Shown here: positions 7,502 to 13,885 of the stretch, piece by piece | Numbering within the stretch: the stretch's first letter is position 1 | How the letters are laid out: each line of letters starts with the position of its first letter | NCBI GenBank assembly: GCA_964448285.1 | Contig: CAYUWG010000080.1 | Coordinates: forward strand, 1-14,546 | DNA: 14,546 nt | Direction of reading: 5' to 3' | Source of the DNA: CAYUWG01 sp964448285 | GTDB lineage: Bacteria > Bacteroidota > Ignavibacteria > SZUA-365 | The notes under the pieces: model-generated | What the model was told of the DNA's origin: nothing | The model's database searches: none | Seen by the model: the letters and a program-made list of their open reading frames with translations, nothing else | Program-made: the position numbers and the translations under genes

Positions 7502-8044
7502 ATGGCACTTTCGCACTGGCGAAAGAGAGCAGAGAAAGCGCGTCTCGACAATCCCTGGTGGTCGTATCGTTGCGATGAAGTGGAACTCCCATCCGGCCGG
7601 CACGGGGAATATCACTATGTCCACACGCATGGCTCGGTGATGATCATTCCACTCGATGGATATGGGCGAGTGCTGCTCACGGAGCAATACCGCTATCTCA
7701 ATGACCGCACGAGTCTCGAATTCCCCGGCGGCGGCATGGAGGAGAACGTCGCACCATACGACATGGCATTGAAGGAGCTTGCCGAAGAATCCGGCTACAC
7801 GACCGCCGAGTTGATCCCCATCGGATCGTTCAATCCTTACAATGGCGTGACCGATGAGATGTGCCACGTCTTCGTTGCAATGGGACTTTCGCCCGTCGAA
7901 TCGAAACCGGATGAGACCGAGGAATTCCGCGTGCATTGGCTGGTCGAAAACGAGATGCCGTCGCTCATTCGCAACGGCGACATCTGGGATGGGATGTCGC
8001 TTGCTTCATGGAATCTCTATCAGCATTGGATTACGAGAGAGTGA
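7502..8044 (+). CDS. Nudix hydrolase, ADP-ribose pyrophosphatase-like
   Basis: A probable cytoplasmic hydrolase of a nucleoside diphosphate linked to another group, such as ADP-ribose or a sugar nucleotide. The 180 residues include the usual N-terminal strand pair (GSVMIIPLDGYGRVLLTEQY) and a Nudix box at about 76-99. The metal-binding pair Glu95-Glu96 and Gly98 (KELAEESGY) are present. The first conserved Glu of the box is replaced by Val83 (GGMEENVAPYD), the Gly before it by Asn, and the Arg of the RE pair by Lys91. These are not the main metal ligands, so activity is still plausible. The substrate cannot be read from the sequence. It starts 2 nt after ndk and its stop overlaps the next gene by GTGA, so it is almost certainly co-transcribed with both. 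Confidence 0.85.
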   Translation: MALSHWRKRAEKARLDNPWWSYRCDEVELPSGRHGEYHYVHTHGSVMIIPLDGYGRVLLTEQYRYLNDRTSLEFPGGGMEENVAPYDMALKELAEESGYTTAELIPIGSFNPYNGVTDEMCHVFVAMGLSPVESKPDETEEFRVHWLVENEMPSLIRNGDIWDGMSLASWNLYQHWITRE

Positions 8045-9273
8045 ACGGACATCTCATCCGGTTCTGGTTTGTCGTTATCGGTACGCTGTTCTTTTGCAAC
8101 GCCGCCGTCACTCAACATCCCGTTCTTCCAGGCGTCGATGTCCTTCTCCGAGACTCTATTGACGTTGTAAAAGGGAAGCGCTTAGGAGTGGTATGCAACC
8201 GCGCATCCACTTTGCGCGATGGACGACATCTGCTTGAAGCATTTCAAGAACAGGGACTGAATGTTGTCACGGTACTCACGCCTGAGCATGGATTCGATGC
8301 CGCACTCTCGGCAGGCCAACATGTGCGCTCAGGTATGAGAAAGGGTGTACCCTTTTATTCCCTGTATGGAAACGTCCGCAAGCCAACGACAGAGATGCTA
8401 AAAGATGTTGACGCGCTCGTCTTCGATCTCCAGGACGTCGGCTCGCGTTTTTACACCTACATTTCCACGATGGGACTTTGTATGCAGGCCGCCGCAGAGA
8501 ATGATATCCCATTCATCGTACTCGACCGTCCGAATCCTATCACGGGAAGAATGGAAGGACCGATTCTGGACACAAGCGTTTCGAGTTTCGTTGGAATGCA
8601 TCCGATCCCGCTTCGTCACGGACTGACGCCGGGTGAGTTGGCGGACATGATTTGCAGGGAGCGATGGATAGAGCTTCCGGAAGCGTTTCGACCGCGCGTA
8701 ATTCCGCTTCGGCATTGGCGAAGGTCGATGTGGTATGACTCCGCGGGACTTGATTGGCTCCCTCCTTCGCCGAACATCCCTGATGTTACGACGGCCTTGC
8801 TGTACTCTGCGCTGTGTTTACTTGAAGGGACGTCGCTTTCAGAAGGACGTGGGACCGAAATGCCATTTCAGGTTTTCGGTTCGCCGACATTTCAGTCAAA
8901 GCGGTTTGTCGATGTGATGCGAAAAAAGAAACTCCCGGGAGTGCGCTTTGTCGAGACGACGTTCACTCCTCGCTCATCCACGGCAGCGACAAATCCGAAG
9001 TATGTGGGACAAAAATGTTTTGGCGTTCGAGTGATCGTTACGGATAGGGATGCATTCGAAACCATGCGCTTGATCGCTTCAGTGATTCCGAATCTATCGC
9101 ATTTCGACTCGACGTTCAGGTTCACATCGTACTTCGATAAACTCGTTGGCATCAGAAACAGCGCGGATGTTTTTCGGAGCGAGGATCGAGTTCGTACATT
9201 GCTTGCACGTTGGAGACACGCCAACGAAAACTTCCAAAGACGACACAGACAATTCTTCTTTTATCAAGACTGA
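8041..9273 (+). CDS. namZ: Exo-beta-N-acetylmuramidase, NamZ/DUF1343 family, exported
   Basis: Family members (Bacillus YbbC/NamZ, Tannerella NamZ) release MurNAc from non-reducing ends of peptidoglycan fragments. The frame is open further upstream, but the GTG at 8041 is preferred. It overlaps the Nudix stop as GTGA (translational coupling), gives a signal peptide (MNGHLIRFWFVVIGTLFFCN, cleavage near NA/AVTQ), and yields 410 residues, the usual family length. An ATG at 8008 is the alternative. Family motifs are intact: TPEHGF (PEHG at 81-84), DLQDVGSRFYTYI, DRPNPI, PPSPNIPD (241-248) and EGRGTEMPF (268-276). FFC does not make a good lipobox, so a soluble periplasmic enzyme is more likely than a lipoprotein. 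The divergent amidase provides a complementary peptidoglycan-cutting activity. Confidence 0.88.
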   Translation: MNGHLIRFWFVVIGTLFFCNAAVTQHPVLPGVDVLLRDSIDVVKGKRLGVVCNRASTLRDGRHLLEAFQEQGLNVVTVLTPEHGFDAALSAGQHVRSGMRKGVPFYSLYGNVRKPTTEMLKDVDALVFDLQDVGSRFYTYISTMGLCMQAAAENDIPFIVLDRPNPITGRMEGPILDTSVSSFVGMHPIPLRHGLTPGELADMICRERWIELPEAFRPRVIPLRHWRRSMWYDSAGLDWLPPSPNIPDVTTALLYSALCLLEGTSLSEGRGTEMPFQVFGSPTFQSKRFVDVMRKKKLPGVRFVETTFTPRSSTAATNPKYVGQKCFGVRVIVTDRDAFETMRLIASVIPNLSHFDSTFRFTSYFDKLVGIRNSADVFRSEDRVRTLLARWRHANENFQRRHRQFFFYQD

Positions 9274-9277
9274 TCGA

Positions 9278-10354
9278 ATGCATCACACCGTTCTCCTCCT
9301 GTCTCTCCTCATGATCTCTTTCATTTGCTCATGTGGCGGTGAGGCGAAAAATAATGCGAAAGGCGATTCCACTTCCGTTGATGGCAGCGATGGCGTTGAG
9401 TTGCCGGCAAATCTGGAGCGAACGGACGAACCGCTTACCTTTTCTTATGCTCTCGAAAAGGGCGAAGCGTTCGGATACTCCATCACGACAACAGAAAGAG
9501 TGACGATCACACGGGATTCATTGGAGGAAAACAGCACGCAAATCGTGACGTACCGCTACAAGTTCGAGGTCCTCGACGTTGCTTCGGATGGGGAAGCCGT
9601 GTTACAAGCGACGTGCCTCGGCGTCGAGTTTGACGGGCAGTACAAAGACGTTCGCGGCTCACGTAAGATGGAGTACGACTCCGATAAACCGAACGACGCA
9701 TCGAAGGAGAAGATGTACGCGCGGTACAATGCGATGGTGAATATCCCTTTCGAAATCACCCTCGCTTCGACCGGGAAAATCACCTCAGTGAACAAGCTTG
9801 ACGCCGTGATGAAAAAGTTGTTGGGCGAAGATTATGCGACGATAGCGCACGAAGCGAAGACGAAGCTAACGAGTGACTTCGGGAATCAGGTTCTGAAGAG
9901 CACGATCCAATGGGCATTTCAAAATTTCGAACCGCGTCCGATCTCAGTGGATTCTTCATGGACGATGAAATGGACAGGCGAGCTTGGATACCTGAAGCTC
10001 GAGCATATCGCCACATACACGCTCAAAGGGATTTCCAAGACTCCGATGGAGGAAAACGCCCACATCGTCATTTCGATGACGTCGAAATATATCGGTGAAA
10101 AAAGGATGGATACCGGGCAAGGCATGGCGACCGTGAATGCCTTTGACGTGAAAGGGAGTGGGACCACGACCTTCGACATGAGGCGCAGGCGGTCAAAAGC
10201 AAGAAAGCTCAAGCAACAAATCTACGTGAAGTTTTTTGTCGAAATGCCTGAAGAGGTAAAGCAACTCGCGCCCGACCAGGCAAAGGACTTTTGGCTGGTT
10301 CAGAAAGCTTCGATTGAAAACGTCATTGCCCCATTGTCTTTGAATGGAAAGTGA
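9278..10354 (+). CDS. Lipoprotein of unknown function (possibly DUF6263-like)
   Basis: A predicted lipoprotein of 358 residues. ATG 9278 is 4 nt after the namZ stop and opens on MHHTVLLLSLLMISFICSCGG, with a lipobox at I16-C17-S18/C19. The frame is open upstream into namZ, but the signal sequence decides the start. After a Ser/Asp/Gly-rich linker (about 20-45) there is one mixed alpha/beta region with no catalytic motif I recognise: alternating strands (FSYALEKGEAFGYSITTTE, VTYRYKFEVLDV), a Lys/Asp-rich middle and a C-terminal EEVKQLAPDQAKDFW. The pattern is reminiscent of DUF6263-type envelope proteins, but that is a weak recollection. Its position in the run with namZ suggests an envelope role. 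Confidence 0.75.
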   Translation: MHHTVLLLSLLMISFICSCGGEAKNNAKGDSTSVDGSDGVELPANLERTDEPLTFSYALEKGEAFGYSITTTERVTITRDSLEENSTQIVTYRYKFEVLDVASDGEAVLQATCLGVEFDGQYKDVRGSRKMEYDSDKPNDASKEKMYARYNAMVNIPFEITLASTGKITSVNKLDAVMKKLLGEDYATIAHEAKTKLTSDFGNQVLKSTIQWAFQNFEPRPISVDSSWTMKWTGELGYLKLEHIATYTLKGISKTPMEENAHIVISMTSKYIGEKRMDTGQGMATVNAFDVKGSGTTTFDMRRRRSKARKLKQQIYVKFFVEMPEEVKQLAPDQAKDFWLVQKASIENVIAPLSLNGK

Positions 10355-10366
10355 TTTCTTGAATCG

Positions 10367-11074
10367 ATGCTGATCATCCCCGTCATTCATATCGCAGGGA
10401 ACCGGTGTACCGACAGGATTGTCGGGCACGAGGATATCGCAGCGCATCAAGCGGATAGTCCCATTGTGCATGCGAGGCAGTGGCGGTCAGAGAATTTCAA
10501 AGCACTGCAGTTGAATGATGAATCAACACCGGAACGTATCGATCTTACCTGCCTTCGCGATATAGTCTGCTCAGTGGATATTCCCATCCAGTATCGTGGG
10601 CGGATTACGACTGTGGAAGATGCCGAGCGTTGCTTTGCAACAGGGATTACGCGGGTGGTAATTCCAAGCGCCCTGTTTGATTGGAATGAGATGCTCCACG
10701 AGTTGCTGAGGAGGTTTGGAGCGCGAAAGACCGTCCTTGAATTCACCATTGATCAAGACGAAGGGCTGCATTCACATCGGGCAAGTATCCGAAAAGTTGA
10801 AGCAATCGGTTTAGGGAGAATCGTTCTCCGGTATCCCGAAGAATCACGGATTTCATTCGGTGATATTTCCGAAGTACTTCGCGCTTGTTCAATGAAGATC
10901 ACGGTACACGGTGGAGTCTTCGATTACCATAGTCTTCTGCAATTGGAGGAATTCAATCTGGCCAGGATCGATTCCTTGATTCTCGATTCCGCACTGTATC
11001 GAAACGTGTTTCCGTGTCAGCAAATATGGAGGTCGGTTGAAAGAAAAATGTCTTTTGCTTCACGAAAAGTGTAA
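10367..11074 (+). CDS. HisA/HisF-fold protein lacking canonical catalytic residues
   Basis: A cytoplasmic protein of 235 residues, the length of a HisA/HisF TIM barrel. It begins MLIIPVIHIAG where HisA has IIPALDLxDG, so the first catalytic Asp (residue 8) is His. The first phosphate-binding loop, QVGGGVR in HisA, reads QYRGRIT (75-81), and GITRVVIPSALF follows as in GVxRVVIGSxAV. The region of the second catalytic Asp reads VLEFTIDQD (123-131), with Thr127 at the aligned place, although Asp129 and Asp131 are near. The (T/C)D(I)xRDGT loop is gone (LRYPEESRISFG). The second phosphate loop survives as HGGVFD (181-186). HisA activity is therefore unlikely. No other his gene is in the window. It is the last gene of the ndk run, 12 nt after the lipoprotein. 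It is either an enzyme with another substrate or a pseudoenzyme. Confidence 0.7.
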   Translation: MLIIPVIHIAGNRCTDRIVGHEDIAAHQADSPIVHARQWRSENFKALQLNDESTPERIDLTCLRDIVCSVDIPIQYRGRITTVEDAERCFATGITRVVIPSALFDWNEMLHELLRRFGARKTVLEFTIDQDEGLHSHRASIRKVEAIGLGRIVLRYPEESRISFGDISEVLRACSMKITVHGGVFDYHSLLQLEEFNLARIDSLILDSALYRNVFPCQQIWRSVERKMSFASRKV

Positions 11075-11103
11075 CGCGATGCATGAACGCTTTGTCATCC
11101 CCG

Positions 11104-11133
11104 TGCGTCACATTTCGAGTGGCGCATTTCTCC
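11104..11133 (+). terminator. Candidate terminator of the ndk-namZ-hisA-like run
   Basis: TGCGTCAC (11104-11111) pairs with GTGGCGCA (11119-11126), 8 bp with one G-U, around a 7-nt loop, and is followed by TTTCTCC. The stem is good but the T-run is short and interrupted. It begins 30 nt after the hisA-like stop and ends before the promoter of the next gene. Confidence 0.5.
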
Positions 11134-11144
11134 CCAAAAACGTA

Positions 11145-11172
11145 TTGACATTCCCATGATTTTTGCTATATT
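11145..11172 (+). promoter_or_regulatory. Near-consensus sigma-70 promoter
   Basis: A perfect -35 TTGACA (11145-11150), a 16-bp spacer and a -10 TATATT (11167-11172) lie upstream of the beta-barrel gene. Transcription should start near 11179, giving a leader of about 145 nt. This is an E. coli-type promoter and not the TTTG/TAnnTTTG type of Bacteroides. Confidence 0.8.
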
Positions 11173-11177
11173 CTCTC

Positions 11178-11192
11178 GTGAAAATTTTTCAC
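11178..11192. promoter_or_regulatory. 15-bp inverted repeat over the predicted transcription start
   Basis: GTGAAAA-T-TTTTCAC is a perfect inverted repeat with one central base. It begins 5 bp after the -10 hexamer, so it covers the expected start site. That is the classic place for a repressor operator; it would also put a hairpin at the very 5' end of the mRNA. A second small hairpin, GCCCT-cccac-AGGGC, lies at 11236-11250 in the same leader. Confidence 0.5.
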
Positions 11193-11312
11193 ACGGCGTT
11201 TCCTTCAGAGATGCCTTCAGTATAAAGCACATCACGCCCTCCCACAGGGCATCCGTAATCCTCAAACACGTAGTAACTAAAGCAATTAAGGTTCTTCCAG
11301 TCATTTGTTTTC

Positions 11313-11318
11313 AGGTGG
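11313..11318 (+). promoter_or_regulatory. Ribosome binding site that decides the beta-barrel gene start
   Basis: AGGTGG lies 4 nt before ATG 11323. The other possible start, TTG 11305, has no such site and would add six residues before the signal peptide. Confidence 0.65.
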
Positions 11319-11322
11319 TTTT

Positions 11323-12183
11323 ATGCCAATAACTTTTTCGCGAACAGCCCTCGCGATCAGCGGGTTGCTTGTTCTCACGAATCTTTCAACAGCCCAATGG
11401 AGAAGTGAAGCAAGCGCTTCGACGATCGCTCCATCTCTACCAGCCGCATCGCCGGGTTTGGAAAACGTATTCAGCCCTGACCGTGCCTCGGTATTTGTGA
11501 GCGCATTTGTCGGACTGAATCAGAACACAAACCTTGGCGCATTTCAGACGGATTGTGATTGCAACTTCGACGGATCGTTCGGTTTGTCAAACGTTGGTGC
11601 GATGGTTGGCTTGGATGTGACGTATCAGTTCTCAAGCAATTGGGCGGTTATTGCGAAAGCCTACTATGATAACAAGCATACGAAGGAAGCTTACAGGCGC
11701 AACATCCCTACTCCGATATCGACACAGCAACAGGTGATCATACGCGACATCGAGTATGAGGAAGCCGGTTCGGTAAGCCTCGCCTATGGTTCATTCGGTC
11801 TTTTCGGAAGGTGGCAGCCGAGATTGGAGCGATGGTATGTGTTCGTCGGGCCTGCAGTTGGCGTACCGATCTCAACTTCCGTTGACCATAACCAGGAGAT
11901 TATCACCCCCGAGCTTACCTTCAAAGAAGGCGGGACAACCGACACCCAGAGAAAAGTATCAACCGGGACGTTCGATGGTGTTCTCAGACTGGAAGGTATC
12001 CTCGGATTCGGATATGATTACATCGTTCGTCCACGATGGTTTATCACACCGGAGATTCGTTTCAGTTATCCTTTGACGAAGGTGACCGATAGCATCGACG
12101 ATCGCAATCGCACCATCCCGATCCCTGATTGGAAAGTCATGTCGATGCAAGTATCCATCGGCTTAAAGTATGAAGCGTTCTAA
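11323..12183 (+). CDS. Outer-membrane beta-barrel protein
   Basis: A predicted outer-membrane barrel of 286 residues. It starts with a Sec signal (MPITFSRTALAISGLLVLTN, cleavage near STA/QW). The mature part is made of alternating amphipathic strands with aromatic ends, such as VFVSAFVGL, AMVGLDVTYQFSSNWAVIAKAYY, GSFGLFGRWQPRLERWYVFVGPAVGVPI, VLRLEGILGFGYDYIV and WFITPEIRFSYPL. It ends ...VSIGLKYEAF, with the terminal Phe typical of BAM-assembled barrels. Acidic, charged stretches between strands fit extracellular loops, one with a Cys pair (DCDCNF, about residues 71-76). It is the first gene after a strong promoter. The next frame opens inside its last codons, or 13 nt after its stop, so the two are probably co-transcribed. 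It lacks features that would let me call PorP/SprF, and its exact role is unknown. Confidence 0.8.
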   Translation: MPITFSRTALAISGLLVLTNLSTAQWRSEASASTIAPSLPAASPGLENVFSPDRASVFVSAFVGLNQNTNLGAFQTDCDCNFDGSFGLSNVGAMVGLDVTYQFSSNWAVIAKAYYDNKHTKEAYRRNIPTPISTQQQVIIRDIEYEEAGSVSLAYGSFGLFGRWQPRLERWYVFVGPAVGVPISTSVDHNQEIITPELTFKEGGTTDTQRKVSTGTFDGVLRLEGILGFGYDYIVRPRWFITPEIRFSYPLTKVTDSIDDRNRTIPIPDWKVMSMQVSIGLKYEAF

Positions 12184-12196
12184 GAGATCGAGTCCT

Positions 12197-13834
12197 ATGA
12201 AAATCACATTACCCTCTTCGCATATGAATCGTTTACTCGTCCTTTCTATATCTCTCGTCTCTGCCTTCGTCTTCTTTGCCTGCAGTTCGCAAGGTCCGGC
12301 GGATATCGCACGCGTCACCGGTGGCACCGTCGAAAACCTCGGTGAGAATGTCAACTCACCGTGGGATGACTACGCTCCGGCAGTTACTGCGAGCGGAACG
12401 CTTTTCTTCACTTCACGACGCCCGACTCCCAAAGGATTGAACTTTGGCGATGACGTCTATCGCGTCAACCATATCGGTCGTGACTGGGAGAAACCGGTAT
12501 ATCTATCGGAAATGATCAACACGCAAGAGTCGCAAGGCGCGATATCGGTCTCACCGGATGGGCGGACAATCTACTTGGCATTATGTTCTGAACCTGATGG
12601 CTTCGGACGTTGTGATATTTACGTTGCCGAATGGAATGAGAAAGGAACAGAGTGGTCGAAGGTTCGAAACGTCAACAATCCGGAAGGGAAAGATCTTCGA
12701 ATGACAAAGATCGTTGACGATTTTACTCAGATCAACACATCGTACTGGGAATCACAGCCCTCCATTTCACCAGATGGAAGGACCCTGTACTTCGTTTCTG
12801 ATCGTCCGGGTGGTTATGGTGGAACGGATGTTTGGCTGACTCGCAAACGCGATGATGGCTCGTGGGGGCCACCGGTGAATCTCGGTCCCGACGTCAATAC
12901 CAAAGGTGATGAACGCACGCCATCCATCGCATTCGACAACAGGACCTTGTACTACGCATCAGATGGATTCCCTGACGGCGAGCGTTCCAAAGCAGCCGGA
13001 GGATTCGACCTTTATGTGACTCGATTCCAGGGTAGCCGGTGGTCAAGACCGATGAACTTAGGCTATCCGATCAACTCCAAAGACGACGACGTGTTCGTTA
13101 CCTCCACGTTATCGGGCGACACACTCTACTTCGCATCGAACCGACCGGGAGGCTACGGAGGATTCGACGTGTACATGCTTCTTGAACCTCCTTTCCCGCC
13201 TGATGCAGTAATCCTCATTACCGGCGTTATAACTGATGTTGAAACAGGTCAGCCGCTTGCTTCAACCCCTATCACCATCGAAGATTTCGGCACCGGCGAG
13301 ATTATCAACAAGTTTCAGAGTCTTGAAAGCGGACAGTACCAGTTCATCATTCCAGCGGGTAAAGTGTATCGGATATCTGGAGAACAGAAAGGATACATTT
13401 TCAAATCGGAGGTTTTCGAAGTTCCCGAATTGACAACGTACCGTCGACTTACCAAGAACATCGCGCTTGAACCGATTCCACCCGTCATCAGCGTACCGCC
13501 AAAAACGAACCTCACGGTGCTGTTCGATTTCGATAAAGCAGAACTGCGTCCGGAATCGAAACCCGAATTGGATCGGGCAATGCGATTCATCCTGCAGAAC
13601 CCCGGACGAAAATTTGAAATATCGGCTCATACTGATGCCCTCGGAACGGACGAATACAATCTCGACCTTTCTGAGCGTCGTGCATCGACCGTGCGCAAAT
13701 ACCTCGTCGATCAGGGCGTTCCACCGGAAATCATCATCGCAAAGGGATACGGTGAGATGCAGCCGATCGATGATAATAGTACCCCGCAAGGAAGACAGCG
13801 TAACCGAAGAGTCGAATTGACTGTCATTGAATAA
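12197..13834 (+). CDS. PorE-like OmpA-family lipoprotein with PD40 propeller and CRD domain
   Basis: A predicted outer-membrane lipoprotein that binds peptidoglycan. Starts are possible at 12170, 12197 and 12224; 12197 is chosen and gives 545 residues, with lipobox FFA/C29. Residues about 50-330 hold PD40/WD40-like propeller blades (SPDGRTIYLA, SPDGRTLYFVSDRPGGYGGTD, TLYFASNRPGGYGGFDVY). About 336-425 is a carboxypeptidase-regulatory-like beta-sandwich (ITGVITDVETGQPLASTPI). About 437-545 is an OmpA C-terminal domain (VLFDFDKAEL...NLDLSERRASTV), whose Asp480 and Arg495 are the predicted diaminopimelate ligands. This order matches PorE, which ties the T9SS PorLKNM complex to peptidoglycan, except that no N-terminal TPR region is present. 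Two T9SS cargo genes in the same window fit that reading. OmpA/PD40 proteins with other roles exist, so PorE itself is not claimed. Confidence 0.85.
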   Translation: MKITLPSSHMNRLLVLSISLVSAFVFFACSSQGPADIARVTGGTVENLGENVNSPWDDYAPAVTASGTLFFTSRRPTPKGLNFGDDVYRVNHIGRDWEKPVYLSEMINTQESQGAISVSPDGRTIYLALCSEPDGFGRCDIYVAEWNEKGTEWSKVRNVNNPEGKDLRMTKIVDDFTQINTSYWESQPSISPDGRTLYFVSDRPGGYGGTDVWLTRKRDDGSWGPPVNLGPDVNTKGDERTPSIAFDNRTLYYASDGFPDGERSKAAGGFDLYVTRFQGSRWSRPMNLGYPINSKDDDVFVTSTLSGDTLYFASNRPGGYGGFDVYMLLEPPFPPDAVILITGVITDVETGQPLASTPITIEDFGTGEIINKFQSLESGQYQFIIPAGKVYRISGEQKGYIFKSEVFEVPELTTYRRLTKNIALEPIPPVISVPPKTNLTVLFDFDKAELRPESKPELDRAMRFILQNPGRKFEISAHTDALGTDEYNLDLSERRASTVRKYLVDQGVPPEIIIAKGYGEMQPIDDNSTPQGRQRNRRVELTVIE

Positions 13835-13871
13835 GAGTATTCGAATGAATCAGTTTTTACATCATATCCTC

Positions 13872-13877
13872 GAGGAG
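13872..13877 (+). promoter_or_regulatory. Ribosome binding site of the VWA gene
   Basis: GAGGAG lies 8 nt upstream of ATG 13886. It supports a start there for a reading frame that has no stop within the window. Confidence 0.7.
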
Positions 13878-13885
13878 AAACCCGA

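Noticed and set aside
7397..7936. A - strand open frame of 179 codons opposite ndk and the Nudix gene.
   Set aside because: It overlaps two well-supported genes with family motifs and has no motif or ribosome binding site of its own.
8008..8043. Upstream ATG start for namZ at 8008.
   Set aside because: It would put 11 extra, partly charged residues before the signal peptide and overlap the Nudix gene by 37 bases; the GTGA overlap is the simpler coupling.
9278..11074. Lipoprotein and HisA-like genes as part of a defence system, given the SLOG-like protein nearby.
   Set aside because: They are on another strand and in another transcript with ndk and namZ; no nuclease, transposase or toxin was seen.
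13262..13789. A - strand open frame of 175 codons opposite the OmpA domain.
   Set aside because: It is antisense to a clearly conserved OmpA/CRD region, with no domain seen.
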